Shown: positions 1 to 8,065 of the stretch, piece after piece
Numbering within the stretch: the first letter of the stretch is position 1
How the letters are laid out: each line of letters opens with the position of its first letter
Source: Clostridium sp.
GTDB taxonomy: Bacteria; Bacillota; Clostridia; Lachnospirales; Lachnospiraceae
Assembly: GCA_021770825.1 (NCBI GenBank)
Contig: JAETQD010000001.1
Location: forward strand, 248,001 to 312,000
DNA: 64,000 nucleotides
Direction of reading: 5' to 3'
The notes under the pieces: generated by a model
Seen by the model: only the letters and a program-made list of their open reading frames with translations
The model's database searches: none
What the model was told of the DNA's origin: nothing
Translations under genes and position numbers: made by a program

Positions 1-923
1 CTGCCGCCGTAGTTCTGGCTGGTAAAGCTCAGGTTGGTCTGGTAAACGGCGTTCATGGCTGCGTAGATGAAACCCTCAATGTTCTGGGAGGCGGTATTTC
101 CTGCCATAGCGATGGAACCAAAGGAATTGACGGAGGACTGGATTAACACGTTGGAAATGGAGAAAATTGCCCCCTGCATTCCGGCGGGAAGTCCCACCTT
201 GGCAATCCGTTTTAATTTCACCTTGCTGATTTTAAGCTCACGTATTTTAAGTTTCAGGCATCCTTCGCTGGATAACAGGCTTTTCAGCACCAGCGCGGCG
301 GAGATTGCCTGGGCAATCACGGTGGCAAGGGCTACGCCGGCCACATCCATATTGAAATAAATCACGAAGACCAGGTTTAAGAGTACGTTGACCACTCCGG
401 CTGCCGTAAGAAAATAGAGAGGACGTCTGGTGTCGCCCACAGCCCTTAAGACGGCGCTGCCGAAGTTATAAAGCATGGTCACCGGCATTCCCACAAAGTA
501 AATCTGCATGTATATCGTAGATTTATTGATGACATCGTCCGGGGTCCCCATCAGCTCCAGAAGGGGTCTTGCGGCCAGCACTCCCACCGCCACTAAAAAG
601 ACGCCCGATACCAGCCCTAAGGCGATTGCCGTGTGGATGGTTTCGCTCACATCCTCATCACTTTTTGCCCCGTAATACTGGGCCACCAGCACATTCACAC
701 CCACGGAAAGGCCCACGAAAATATTGATTAAGAGGTTAATAAGGGCCGTTGTGGAGCCCACTGCCGCCAGGGACTGGCTTCCGGCATAGCGGCCAACCAC
801 GATCACATCCGCAGCATTAAAAAGAAGCTGGAGAATTCCCGAGAGCATCAGGGGGATGGAAAAAATCAGGATTTTTCCAAGAATCGGTCCATTGCACATG
901 TCCATTTCATAAGATTTTTTCAT
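1..923 (-). CDS. MATE family efflux transporter (3' end outside window)
   Basis: Multidrug/toxin extrusion membrane antiporter that would export organic cations or drugs using an ion gradient. About 307 residues are visible, roughly two thirds of the usual 440-460, and the gene runs off the left edge. The start ATG at 923 follows GAGGAG at a spacing of about 9. The N-terminus reads MKKSYEMDMCNGPI and leads into hydrophobic segments such as ILIFSIPLMLSGILQLLF, then the MATE-typical VGRYAGSQSLAAVG and NVLVAQYYGAK. A second MATE gene lies at 57.8-59.1 kb. No operator is seen upstream. The family call is firm; the substrate is unknown. Confidence 0.9.
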   Translation of the reverse strand, partial: MKKSYEMDMCNGPILGKILIFSIPLMLSGILQLLFNAADVIVVGRYAGSQSLAAVGSTTALINLLINIFVGLSVGVNVLVAQYYGAKSDEDVSETIHTAIALGLVSGVFLVAVGVLAARPLLELMGTPDDVINKSTIYMQIYFVGMPVTMLYNFGSAVLRAVGDTRRPLYFLTAAGVVNVLLNLVFVIYFNMDVAGVALATVIAQAISAALVLKSLLSSEGCLKLKIRELKISKVKLKRIAKVGLPAGMQGAIFSISNVLIQSSVNSFGSIAMAGNTASQNIEGFIYAAMNAVYQTNLSFTSQNYGG

Positions 924-1032
924 ACTGTCCTACTCCTCTGCCTGTATTTTACCATTCTTTTACATAGGCGTTCTATCATTATACCGAATGCCCCTGGAAA
1001 ATGCAATTCCCAATCGTGTCTTATTAATGGAA

Positions 1033-1062
1033 AAGGGCTTTCCGGAATTCCGGAAAGCCCTT
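1033..1062 (-). terminator. Intrinsic terminator of tRNA-Thr
   Basis: A 30-base perfect palindrome (AAGGGCTTTCCG, then GAATTC, then its mirror) lies directly downstream of the minus-strand tRNA-Thr and is followed on that strand by CTTTTCC. It ends tRNA transcription before the MATE gene. Confidence 0.8.
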
Positions 1063-1073
1063 AGTTTCTAAAA

Positions 1074-1146
1074 AGCTGCCTAGCAGATTTGAACTGCCGA
1101 CCTCCGCCTTACCAAGGCGACGCTCTACCAGCTGAGCCAAGGCAGC
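1074..1146 (-). tRNA. tRNA-Thr (anticodon GGT)
   Basis: A 73-base cloverleaf on the minus strand. The acceptor arm GCTGCCT pairs with AGGCAGC, the discriminator base is T, and no CCA is encoded. The anticodon loop is TTGGTAA between TCGCC and GGCGG, giving anticodon GGT, which reads ACC/ACT threonine codons. The T-loop is TTCAAAT. A TTGACA/TAATAT promoter lies just upstream and a terminator just downstream, so it is a single-gene unit. Confidence 0.96.
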
Positions 1147-1168
1147 AGGTGTTTTTGAAACCTTAGAT

Positions 1169-1197
1169 ATATTATCATGAGTTCTATGTTTTGTCAA
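1169..1197 (-). promoter_or_regulatory. Sigma-A promoter of tRNA-Thr
   Basis: On the minus strand a perfect TTGACA (1192-1197) is separated by 17 bases from TAATAT (1169-1174). The -10 box lies about 22 bases before the tRNA 5' end. Confidence 0.85.
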
Positions 1198-1255
1198 CAG
1201 GAACTTTTAAATTTTTTTCGCATATTTTATAGCAAAGAAATTCCGAGGTATTCCT

Positions 1256-2092
1256 ATGCCGGAACTCATTTCCAATGCACCAGGTTCGGAGGAGGAAATC
1301 CATACAGATGCCTCCCAGAAAAATACAAAAGCCGCTGAGGTCACTGACATCACTGCCGGTCCCTTCTCCCCTCAGGTCCCCACAGTAAACTGGCCGGACT
1401 TTCCCGTTTTCACTCTGCCTGCACAGACTGCACCGGCCGCTTCCTATTACAGCCAGGTACGGTTCTTAAACGCAGCTTCCGGCAGGCAGAATCTGGACAT
1501 ATATATTGACAATCCGCAGGTACTGTCCGGCTCCGGTTTCGGTATGGTATCTCCTTACATGAAGGTTTCCGACGGATTCCACACAATCACCATCCGCCGC
1601 GGCAATGGCCCCGTTCTCTTCCAGCAGACCCTGGCCTTTATTTCCGGGGAAAAGGCCACCTTTGTGATTCTGGACACCCCGGGCGGAGTGACGCTTACCA
1701 AGGTATCCGACATGGGCTGCACCAATGTTCCGTCGGGATACGGGTGTTTCAGGGCTGCCAACATGTCCTACAACGGCTCCTCCTATGATGTACGCATGTT
1801 TAATAACCAGGTGATTTTCTCGGATATCGGGTATAAGGAAGTCACCTCCTTTAAACAGGCGGCAGCAGGCTCCCATACCTTTTTTGTCACCAACGCCCAG
1901 TTCCCCATGGCTGCCTTCCGGGAGCTTCCCATCATCCTTTTATCGGCCCTCGCCGGTTCCTGTCCGGCCTGCGCCGTGAACAATCCGCTCCTTTCCTTCT
2001 CTCTGAACGTGGAGGCTGGAAAGGCATATACCAGCTACATCATCGGGAACCCCTGGTCCGGCACCCTGCGGGTTCTGACAACGGAGGACTAA
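1256..2092 (+). CDS. DUF4397 domain-containing protein
   Basis: Protein of 278 residues of unknown function. Residues about 65-165 (SQVRFLNAASGRQNLDIYID onward) match the DUF4397 pattern, a beta-sandwich-like domain that normally starts with VRFLNA; a second half follows with FRAANMSYNGSSYDVRMF. There is no signal peptide or membrane segment; the first 60 residues are polar and proline-rich. Cysteines occur as GCTNVPSGYGC and SCPACA. The ATG follows CGAGGT at spacing 8. A larger paralogue with the same cysteine layout is at 6.87-7.9 kb. The gene is transcribed alone, convergent with rlmB, with a shared terminator. The domain call is good; the cellular role is unknown, with a surface or spore location possible but unproven. 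Confidence 0.8.
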   Translation: MPELISNAPGSEEEIHTDASQKNTKAAEVTDITAGPFSPQVPTVNWPDFPVFTLPAQTAPAASYYSQVRFLNAASGRQNLDIYIDNPQVLSGSGFGMVSPYMKVSDGFHTITIRRGNGPVLFQQTLAFISGEKATFVILDTPGGVTLTKVSDMGCTNVPSGYGCFRAANMSYNGSSYDVRMFNNQVIFSDIGYKEVTSFKQAAAGSHTFFVTNAQFPMAAFRELPIILLSALAGSCPACAVNNPLLSFSLNVEAGKAYTSYIIGNPWSGTLRVLTTED

Positions 2093-2147
2093 GGGCGCGG
2101 CCGCACTTTGCCCCGTCAGTCCCGGGCTGCGAACCTGCAATACAAAA

Positions 2148-2185
2148 AGTCCGGCAGATACCTGAATCTGGCATCTGTCCGGACT
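2148..2185. terminator. Bidirectional terminator between DUF4397 gene and rlmB
   Basis: The arms AGTCCGGCAGAT and ATCTGTCCGGACT pair with a single bulged A around a 13-base loop. T-rich sequence follows on the plus strand (TCTCTTTCTTTT) and TTTTTGTA on the minus strand, so it can stop both convergent genes. Confidence 0.8.
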
Positions 2186-2195
2186 TCTCTTTCTT

Positions 2196-2942
2196 TTATT
2201 TCTGTCCCAGCCTCTGCCTTACGATTTCATAGGCCAGAACTCCCGCTGCCACCGATGCGTTCAGAGAATCGATGTCGCCCTTCATGGGAATGGAAGCAAT
2301 CATATCGCATTTTTCCTTCACCAGGCGGCTGACACCCTCCCCCTCATTTCCGATCACCAGGCCCAGGGGACCTGTGAGGTTTAAGCGGTACATGGTCTCA
2401 CCGCCCATATCGGCGCATACGAACCACATACCCTGCTTTTTTAATTCTTCGATGGTGGAAGCCAGATTGGTTACCTTGGCCACAGGCGTATAGTTTAAGG
2501 CACCGGCAGAGGTCCTTGCCACCGTTGCCGTAAGGCCCGCGGCACGGCGCTTGGGAATAATCACCCCATGGGCTCCGGCCAGATTGGCGGTACGGATGAT
2601 GGCTCCCAGGTTGTGGGGATCCTCAATACCGTCCAGCAGGAAGAGAAACGGCGGTTCGCCCTTTTCCCTGGCCGCTTCCAGTATGTCCTCCACCTCGGCG
2701 TATTCGTAGGCGGCCGCAAAGGCCATGACTCCCTGGTGATGTCCGGTTTCCGACATCTGGTCCAGGCGCTCTTTGGCCACGTATGTGATGATGGTATCGT
2801 GCTTTTTCGCTTCTCTTACGATGGACTTCACCGGACCATCCTGGCAGCCGTCCAGAACGAACAGCTTGTCGATGGTCTTTCCGGAACGGAAGGCCTCCAG
2901 CACCGCATTCCGTCCCTCAATGGTCAGTTCTTCATATCTCAT
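2196..2942 (-). CDS. rlmB: 23S rRNA (guanosine-2'-O)-methyltransferase RlmB
   Basis: SPOUT-family enzyme that 2'-O-methylates the conserved guanosine (E. coli G2251) in the 23S rRNA peptidyl-transferase loop using SAM. Its 248 residues equal the family length. An N-terminal substrate-binding domain (residues 1-90) is followed by the trefoil-knot domain with motif 1 DPHNLGAIIRTA (about 108-119), motif 2 VIGNEGEGVS and motif 3 SLNASVAAGVLAYE. The start at 2942 follows AGAGGAGA and overlaps the 3' end of mrnC by 11 bases, so the two are translationally coupled. It is the last gene of the cysS-mrnC-rlmB operon, an order common in Firmicutes. Confidence 0.95.
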   Translation of the reverse strand: MRYEELTIEGRNAVLEAFRSGKTIDKLFVLDGCQDGPVKSIVREAKKHDTIITYVAKERLDQMSETGHHQGVMAFAAAYEYAEVEDILEAAREKGEPPFLFLLDGIEDPHNLGAIIRTANLAGAHGVIIPKRRAAGLTATVARTSAGALNYTPVAKVTNLASTIEELKKQGMWFVCADMGGETMYRLNLTGPLGLVIGNEGEGVSRLVKEKCDMIASIPMKGDIDSLNASVAAGVLAYEIVRQRLGQK

Positions 2943-3384
2943 CTGGATTCTCCTCTTTCCACACCCCGATTTTTGACAGTCCCAGGCTCACCAGCTTAAA
3001 AAGTCTTTCATATTGCCCGGAAAGATACAGATATCCCACCAGCGCCTCAAAGCCGGTGGCCATCCGGTAGTTCTTCATGGTGGCGTTTTTCGCCATGGAG
3101 GCGGACTTTGCATTGCGTCCTCTCTTGTAGACGGCATGTTCTTCCGCTGTCAGGTCAGACTCGATGGCCATAATCAGATTGGCCTGAGCCTCGGCCTTTA
3201 CCAGGGCCGATGTCTTTTTGTGGAGCTTGTTGACCTGCTCGTTTCCATCGTTTACCACCTTGGTCCGTATGAGAATTTCATAGACCGCATCTCCCATATA
3301 GGCCAGAACCAGAGGAGAATACTGCCCGGCATCCATTTCCTTCAGCCTGAAAGTCTCTTTAAAGAGACTTAAGCTCTCTTCCAT
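2932..3384 (-). CDS. mrnC: Mini-ribonuclease III
   Basis: Dimeric RNase III-like nuclease lacking the dsRNA-binding domain, which in Bacillus trims 23S rRNA precursor ends. The 150 residues fit the usual 130-150. The RNase III signature is visible as LAYMGDAVYE (about 28-37), and a second acidic helix lies at TGFEALVGYLYL with the catalytic Glu. It overlaps cysS by 16 bases upstream and rlmB by 11 bases downstream. The conserved cysS-mrnC-rlmB order supports the assignment and links two 23S rRNA maturation enzymes. Confidence 0.95.
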   Translation of the reverse strand: MEESLSLFKETFRLKEMDAGQYSPLVLAYMGDAVYEILIRTKVVNDGNEQVNKLHKKTSALVKAEAQANLIMAIESDLTAEEHAVYKRGRNAKSASMAKNATMKNYRMATGFEALVGYLYLSGQYERLFKLVSLGLSKIGVWKEENPDEI

Positions 3385-4778
3385 TTTACGCCCTCTCTTG
3401 TATCCTCAAGGACAATTCCCATTTCCAGGAGTTTTCCTCTGATTTCATCGGCAAGGGCGAAATTCTTCGCTTTTCTTGCGGCCTGTCTCTGGGCGATCAT
3501 GTCCTCAATCTCGGAATCCAGGATTTCTTCTTTTTTCTCTGTGATAATTCCCATCACGTCGCAGAGCTTCTCCAGGGTCTCTTTCATCCATCCCACATAG
3601 GCTGCGGAGCTTGATTCGGAAGCGGTGGAGTTGCCAAGCTTCACAAGCTCGAAGATAGCGGAGATGGCATCCGCTGTATTGAAGTCGTCCTCCATGGCTG
3701 CCTCATATTTTGCCACCAGATCTTCTGCTTTTTTCTTATTCTCCAGCTCTTCTGCGGTCATTTCCCCGGCGGCGGCCTTTGCACTCAGCTCCTTTAACTT
3801 TTCAACGCCTGTGAGAATACGCTCCAGACCATTCTTGGAGGATTCCATCAGCTCTGCGCTGAAATTTAAGGGACTTCTGTAATGGGCGCTTAACATAAAG
3901 AAACGGAGTACCTGTAAATCGTATTTTTCGCTGATTTCCCGGACCGTAAAGAAGTTTCCGAGGGATTTGGACATCTTCTTATTATCAATATTTAAGAATG
4001 CATTGTGCATCCAGTACTTGGCAAAGGTCACGCCGTTGGCGGCTTCGCTCTGGGCAATCTCGTTTTCATGGTGGGGGAATACTAAATCCTCTCCGCCTGC
4101 ATGGATATCAATTTCATCTCCCAGATAGCGCTTTGCCATTACGGAACACTCAATATGCCAGCCGGGACGGCCCTGGCACCAGGGAGACTCCCAGTAGGGC
4201 TCTCCGTCCTTTTTCGGCTTCCAGAGCACGAAATCGTTGGGATCTTCCTTTCCCTCTTCGCCTGTCACCTTGATCTCACGGAATCCGGACTGGAGGTCGT
4301 CTAAGTTTTTGTGAGACAGCTTTCCATAGTCCTTAAATTTCCGCACACGGTAGTAAACCGTGCCGTCGGCTGCCACATAGGCATAGCCCTTTTCGATCAG
4401 TGTCCCGATCATATCCAGCATACCGCAGATTTCCTCGGTGGCCAGAGGATTTTTTGTGGCAGGCTTAATATTCATGCCTTCCATATCCTTTTTGCACTCG
4501 GCAATGTAGCGTTTGGAGATCACATCGGCATCCACGCCCTCTTCGATGGCTTTTTTGATGATTTTATCGTCCACATCGGTAAAGTTGGACACATAGTTCA
4601 CATCATAGCCCTTATATTCAAAATATCTTCTTACGGTGTCAAAAACGATCATCGGTCTTGCATTTCCGATGTGGATAAAGTTATACACCGTGGGGCCGCA
4701 AACATACATTTTTACCTTACCCGGCTCCACCGGAACGAATTCTTCTTTTCTTTTAGAAAGAGTATTATAGATTTTCAT
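3369..4778 (-). CDS. cysS: Cysteinyl-tRNA synthetase
   Basis: Class I aminoacyl-tRNA synthetase that charges tRNA-Cys. The HIGH-type motif is FIHIGNARPM near residue 33, and KMSKS is complete in KKMSKSLGNFF. Zinc-ligand positions are visible at CGPT, WHIECSVM and HAGGEDLVFPHHENE. The chosen start (MKIYNTLSK, ATG at 4778) follows AGGAG at spacing about 6 and gives 469 residues. An in-frame ATG at 4796 has no properly spaced ribosome binding site. It lies downstream of ispF with a 50-base gap and overlaps mrnC. Confidence 0.96.
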   Translation of the reverse strand: MKIYNTLSKRKEEFVPVEPGKVKMYVCGPTVYNFIHIGNARPMIVFDTVRRYFEYKGYDVNYVSNFTDVDDKIIKKAIEEGVDADVISKRYIAECKKDMEGMNIKPATKNPLATEEICGMLDMIGTLIEKGYAYVAADGTVYYRVRKFKDYGKLSHKNLDDLQSGFREIKVTGEEGKEDPNDFVLWKPKKDGEPYWESPWCQGRPGWHIECSVMAKRYLGDEIDIHAGGEDLVFPHHENEIAQSEAANGVTFAKYWMHNAFLNIDNKKMSKSLGNFFTVREISEKYDLQVLRFFMLSAHYRSPLNFSAELMESSKNGLERILTGVEKLKELSAKAAAGEMTAEELENKKKAEDLVAKYEAAMEDDFNTADAISAIFELVKLGNSTASESSSAAYVGWMKETLEKLCDVMGIITEKKEEILDSEIEDMIAQRQAARKAKNFALADEIRGKLLEMGIVLEDTREGVKWKRA

Positions 4779-4828
4779 ACCATTCTCCTTTTTCATACCT
4801 TCATAATACCTGCATCTGCTTTCTGTTT

Positions 4829-5374
4829 CTACATGTCCCGCCCGCAGCCGGGACAGCCGGAACAGCTTCTGTTTTCCGTCCGGTCATCGATATTATAATC
4901 TGCCACGGAGGAAAGCAGGCAAACGGCCTGGGCCGCAATTCCCTCTCCGGTTCCCGTAAAGCCAAGGCCCTCCTCGGTAGTGGCCTTTACGCTGACCTGG
5001 TTTACTTCTATTCCAAGGGCCTTTGCAATATTCTCCGCCATCTGGGGGCGATAGGGTAAAAGTTTCGGCCGCTGGGCGATGATGGTGGAATCAATGTTTT
5101 CCACCAGGTATCCGTTTTCTGCGAGAATTTCTCCCACACGCGTTAAAAGCTTCATGCTGGAAATTCCCTTATATGCCTCGTCTGTATCCGGAAAATGCTT
5201 TCCGATATCCCCGAGAGCCGCCGCTCCCAGGAGGGCATCCATAATTGCGTGTATCAGCACATCTGCATCGGAATGGCCCAGAAGTCCCTTTTCATAGGGA
5301 ACCTTTACACCGCCAAGGACCAGATCCCGGCCCTCCACAAGACGATGTACGTCATATCCCTGTCCGATTCTCAT
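4829..5374 (-). CDS. ispF: 2-C-methyl-D-erythritol 2,4-cyclodiphosphate synthase
   Basis: MEP-pathway enzyme that cyclises CDP-methylerythritol 2-phosphate, on the route to isopentenyl diphosphate. The motif [11 protein letters not shown] with the metal-binding Asp and His opens the protein. [20 protein letters not shown] and [10 protein letters not shown] follow, and the C-terminal core has [23 protein letters not shown]. The core ends near residue 157, the usual length. About 22 extra residues follow and end in [11 protein letters not shown], a C-x2-C-x2-C tail not needed for IspF catalysis. The start follows AGGAGA at spacing 4. It lies 15 bases downstream of the DAGK-like gene. Confidence 0.95.
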   Translation of the reverse strand: MRIGQGYDVHRLVEGRDLVLGGVKVPYEKGLLGHSDADVLIHAIMDALLGAAALGDIGKHFPDTDEAYKGISSMKLLTRVGEILAENGYLVENIDSTIIAQRPKLLPYRPQMAENIAKALGIEVNQVSVKATTEEGLGFTGTGEGIAAQAVCLLSSVADYNIDDRTENRSCSGCPGCGRDM

Positions 5375-5389
5375 AATTTCTCCTCTCTG

Positions 5390-6319
5390 TCAGGAACCGA
5401 TCATCCGTATTTTTTTCGGGATGCACCGGATTTCCATATCCTGTTGGCACATACAGCTTTCACCGTCCACATGAACAGCCAGAGGCCTGCCAAGATGAAT
5501 GGACGCTTCGCTGCATTCAAAAATCCGGATTCCCCGTTCCCTTCTTCTGACACCCATGGTCAGGTCCTTGAGCATGGGAATCATCTTTCTCTTTTTGGAG
5601 CAGCTTGCCACATAGACCATCATCTTTCCGCCGTCGGTTTCTGTGTGCTCCTGCCCCTTTTTCTTTTTTGCCTTTTCTTTTCCTATTTTAAAGGTGATAA
5701 AATAAATATGGCTGAATTCCACCTTTTTTACACCGTCAAACACAATATAGCCCTTCACCGGCTTGGCCAGCATAAGCTGCTTTAATCCCAGAAAGAAATT
5801 CAGGGCCTTTTCCATATGAAACCGGCACATCTGGGGTCTGGCTGAACAGCATAACAGATTGTGACAGATTGCCGCATCCAGCCCGATTCCGCACCGCCCT
5901 GCAAATCTCCGGTTGAAAATCTCATCGCCGCCGCAGGTCAGCACACCATAGTCTGTGAGATTATAGTATTTGGGATGAAGAATCCGTCTGCTCTGGCGGT
6001 TTACCTTCCAGTAAGACTGGAACCCATTGGATAAGGCATTCCGGAATCCGGCCGGCACATATCCCAGGGTAATCATCCCCTTAAAAGAAATTCCGTTGAG
6101 GACTTCATTATACGTCCCCTCGCCGCCGACTACAATCAGAATTTTAGCCTCATCCTTATCGGCGGTCAGCGCCTTTGCAATCTGGACCGCATCCCCCTGC
6201 TGCTCCGTGAAAAACACGCGGTACTCCTGACTGTCATTTTCCAACTGCCTCTCAAGCCTTTTCCATATATGATAACCTCTTCCCGTTCCCGCACTGGGAT
6301 TTACGATAAAATGATACAT
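5390..6319 (-). CDS. Diacylglycerol kinase catalytic-domain (YegS/DgkB-like) protein, atypical active site
   Basis: Lipid-kinase-fold protein of 309 residues, the usual length. It opens with the nucleotide-binding VNPSAGTGRG (residues 7-16), and the glycine-rich loop VVGGEGTYNEVLNG is near 63-76. In active family members that loop reads GGDGT, and the following segment is usually PxGTxNDFAR. Here Glu replaces the Asp and the second motif reads VPAGFRNALSNG. A lysine-rich stretch GKEKAKKKKGQ lies near residue 220. The start follows GGAGGG at spacing 4. It heads the ispF-cysS-mrnC-rlmB block. Family membership is good; whether it still phosphorylates diacylglycerol is doubtful. Confidence 0.8.
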   Translation of the reverse strand: MYHFIVNPSAGTGRGYHIWKRLERQLENDSQEYRVFFTEQQGDAVQIAKALTADKDEAKILIVVGGEGTYNEVLNGISFKGMITLGYVPAGFRNALSNGFQSYWKVNRQSRRILHPKYYNLTDYGVLTCGGDEIFNRRFAGRCGIGLDAAICHNLLCCSARPQMCRFHMEKALNFFLGLKQLMLAKPVKGYIVFDGVKKVEFSHIYFITFKIGKEKAKKKKGQEHTETDGGKMMVYVASCSKKRKMIPMLKDLTMGVRRRERGIRIFECSEASIHLGRPLAVHVDGESCMCQQDMEIRCIPKKIRMIGS

Positions 6320-6411
6320 GGAACCCTCCGCTTTATCCTGCTGGTAATTACATGTTCCTAGTATAGCACATAATAGGAAAAAAAGATAAGAAAATTTCTA
6401 TAAAAAAAGTG

Positions 6412-6440
6412 TTGACATTTTTTGCATAATGGTTTATACT
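6412..6440 (+). promoter_or_regulatory. Sigma-A promoter of tRNA-Val/tRNA-Met
   Basis: A perfect TTGACA (6412-6417), a 17-base spacer and TATACT (6435-6440) lie about 43 bases before tRNA-Val. It is a strong stable-RNA promoter. Confidence 0.9.
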
Positions 6441-6482
6441 GTCAAAGTCGCAAGTGAGTGACAAACACTCACCAAGAGACAT

Positions 6483-6555
6483 GGGGTCTTAGCTCAGCTG
6501 GGAGAGCATCTGCCTTACAAGCAGAGGGTCATAGGTTCGAGCCCTATAGGCCCCA
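6483..6555 (+). tRNA. tRNA-Val (anticodon TAC)
   Basis: A 73-base cloverleaf. Acceptor GGGGTCT pairs with AGGCCCC (one T-G pair), the discriminator is A, and no CCA is encoded. The anticodon stem TCTGC/GCAGA encloses loop CTTACAA, giving TAC, which reads GTA/GTG valine codons. It is the first gene of a two-tRNA transcript. Confidence 0.96.
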
Positions 6556-6592
6556 CTGATAAGAAAAATCTTATCAAACAATTTCATATTAT

Positions 6593-6666
6593 GGCGGAAT
6601 AGCTCAGTTGGCTAGAGCACACGGTTCATACCCGTGGTGTCGAGAGTTCAAATCTCCCTTCCGCTA
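6593..6666 (+). tRNA. tRNA-Met (anticodon CAT)
   Basis: A 74-base cloverleaf with acceptor GGCGGAA pairing to TTCCGCT (G-U at the end) and discriminator A. The anticodon stem CACGG/CCGTG encloses loop TTCATAC, anticodon CAT. It lacks the three consecutive G-C pairs of the initiator anticodon stem, so it is read as elongator Met, though a lysidine-modified Ile tRNA cannot be excluded by eye. The T-stem has one A-C mismatch. Confidence 0.9.
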
Positions 6667-6677
6667 CTCTTTCAAAG

Positions 6678-6722
6678 CCCTGAAAGCCTTTTAGAAGAAA
6701 GGTTTTTGGGGTTTTTGTTTTG
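6678..6722 (+). terminator. Terminator of the tRNA-Val/tRNA-Met transcript
   Basis: A 14-bp stem with several G-U pairs (6678-6691 with 6698-6711) and a 6-base loop is followed by TTTTTGTTTT. Confidence 0.8.
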
Positions 6723-6868
6723 AAAAAAGTTTGTTTACGCTTTACACGCTCATCATCTTATTTCCTGTAACTTCCCATCCACCAAAAGCATACCATATAG
6801 TAACCACTTGTGTTAAATACTGTGGTGGAAAGGATTTGATCTGTTTGTATATCGGGAAAGACACCGTA

Positions 6869-7909
6869 ATGTCTATGCAGGTTGACACCAATGGTTCCCA
6901 GGGTACGGAAGCGTCGGAAACCCCGGCCATGGAGCAGCGCTTCGGTAACAATGGGAATGATCCGGGCTTTGCCCCCATCTCTCCGGAGACTCCTTCCTGG
7001 GGACCGCCCGCAAGTTCGGACGGCAGCGACCCGGGCTTTGCCCCTATCTCTCCGGAAACTCCTTCCTGGGGACCGCCTGCAAGCTCGGACGGCAGCGACC
7101 CGGGCTTCGCTCCCATCTCTCCGGAAACTCCTTCCTGGGGACCGCCTGCAAGTTCCGGAGGTACCACAGGAGGCAGCGGAAATATCTGCGCCGGATGCAC
7201 CAGCACCGGCTGGACCCTCTCTCCCATTGTGGTGATTCCCGGACAGGTGAACCAGTCCGGCGGCGGACTCAGCAATGTCCGCTTCCTCTATGCGGCCACA
7301 GGGCAGCCTCCGGTGAACATCCGCCTGGGAAACCGTATGGTCATCAACCGGATGCAGTTTGGCAATTCCACTCCCTATTATCTGGAAAATGCAGGCTACC
7401 AGACCATTCTTATCACCAATGCCAACACCGGTTCCATTCTTTACCGGGGGATTTTCTTTTTGAGTAACGGAACCGCTTACACCTTTGCCCTCGTAAATAA
7501 CGGCTCCGGTATTTCCCTGATGCAGCTCACCGATACACCGTGTACCAACCGGAATGCAGCCTGTGTCCGCGCAGTCAACTTATCGCCCAACAGCGGTCCG
7601 GTGGATGTGTTCTTATCCGGTGCAGGACGGGTATTCCAGAGCGTGGATACTTTTGGCATCACCAACTACCGCGCCATCCTCCAGGGCTCCTACCGTGCAG
7701 CAGTTTCCGAAGCCCTTCCCTGCACAAACAACAGCGCCATCACCATAGCCAGCACCTATGCGGAGTGCAACAACACCAGAATCGCCTTCTTGGATACCAC
7801 CAGCGTAACCTTTATGAGCGGCGTCACCTACACCCTCTATCTCATCGGCCGGGCCTATCAGACGCCTGCGGCCCAGCTTATTTCTCTGGAAAGCGATCTC
7901 GTTTACTAA
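6869..7909 (+). CDS. DUF4397 protein with proline-rich tandem repeats
   Basis: Protein of 346 residues from the chosen ATG (6869), which follows CGGGAAAG at spacing about 8; the reading frame stays open further upstream, so the N-terminus is uncertain. Residues about 31-98 are three tandem 23-residue units (core FAPISPETPSWGPP). A Gly/Ser linker and CAGCTSTGW follow, then DUF4397 with NVRFLYAATGQPPVNIRLGN and a second half CVRAVNLSPNSGPVDVFL. No signal peptide or membrane segment is seen. It is a paralogue of the gene at 1256-2092, sharing the order VRFL..., GC/PCTN..., CVRA/CFRA. The repeat looks like a flexible stalk, suggesting an exposed surface or spore-layer protein; that is inference. 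Confidence 0.75.
   Translation: MSMQVDTNGSQGTEASETPAMEQRFGNNGNDPGFAPISPETPSWGPPASSDGSDPGFAPISPETPSWGPPASSDGSDPGFAPISPETPSWGPPASSGGTTGGSGNICAGCTSTGWTLSPIVVIPGQVNQSGGGLSNVRFLYAATGQPPVNIRLGNRMVINRMQFGNSTPYYLENAGYQTILITNANTGSILYRGIFFLSNGTAYTFALVNNGSGISLMQLTDTPCTNRNAACVRAVNLSPNSGPVDVFLSGAGRVFQSVDTFGITNYRAILQGSYRAAVSEALPCTNNSAITIASTYAECNNTRIAFLDTTSVTFMSGVTYTLYLIGRAYQTPAAQLISLESDLVY
6959..7162 (+). repeat. Three 69-bp in-frame tandem repeats
   Basis: Copies start at 6959, 7028 and 7097; the third breaks off after about 63 bases. The base differences between copies 1 and 2 are all at synonymous positions, so the 23-residue unit is unchanged while the DNA has drifted. Confidence 0.95.
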
Positions 7910-7924
7910 AACGTCCATACAAAT

Positions 7925-7963
7925 CAGGCGCCTGCTCCTCTTATTTTTAGGGGCAGGCGCCTG
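7925..7963 (+). terminator. Stem-loop after the DUF4397 repeat gene
   Basis: CAGGCGCCTGC and GCAGGCGCCTG form an 11-bp GC-rich stem (extended by CC/GG) around a short A/T-rich loop, 16 bases after the stop codon. There is no long T-tract, so it is either a weak terminator or an mRNA end-protecting hairpin. Confidence 0.6.
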
Positions 7964-8065
7964 TCACTGTCTTCCTGTTCAATCCGTCCACAATCGTCTT
8001 TTCTGTGTCTATGGCCGCACGCTGTCTCTGTCGCCGGAAAGAGCTCCGGGATGCCTGTGCACGAT

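Noticed and set aside
6959..7162. CRISPR-like array
   Set aside because: The repeats are directly adjacent, without spacers, in frame, and encode a proline-rich peptide.
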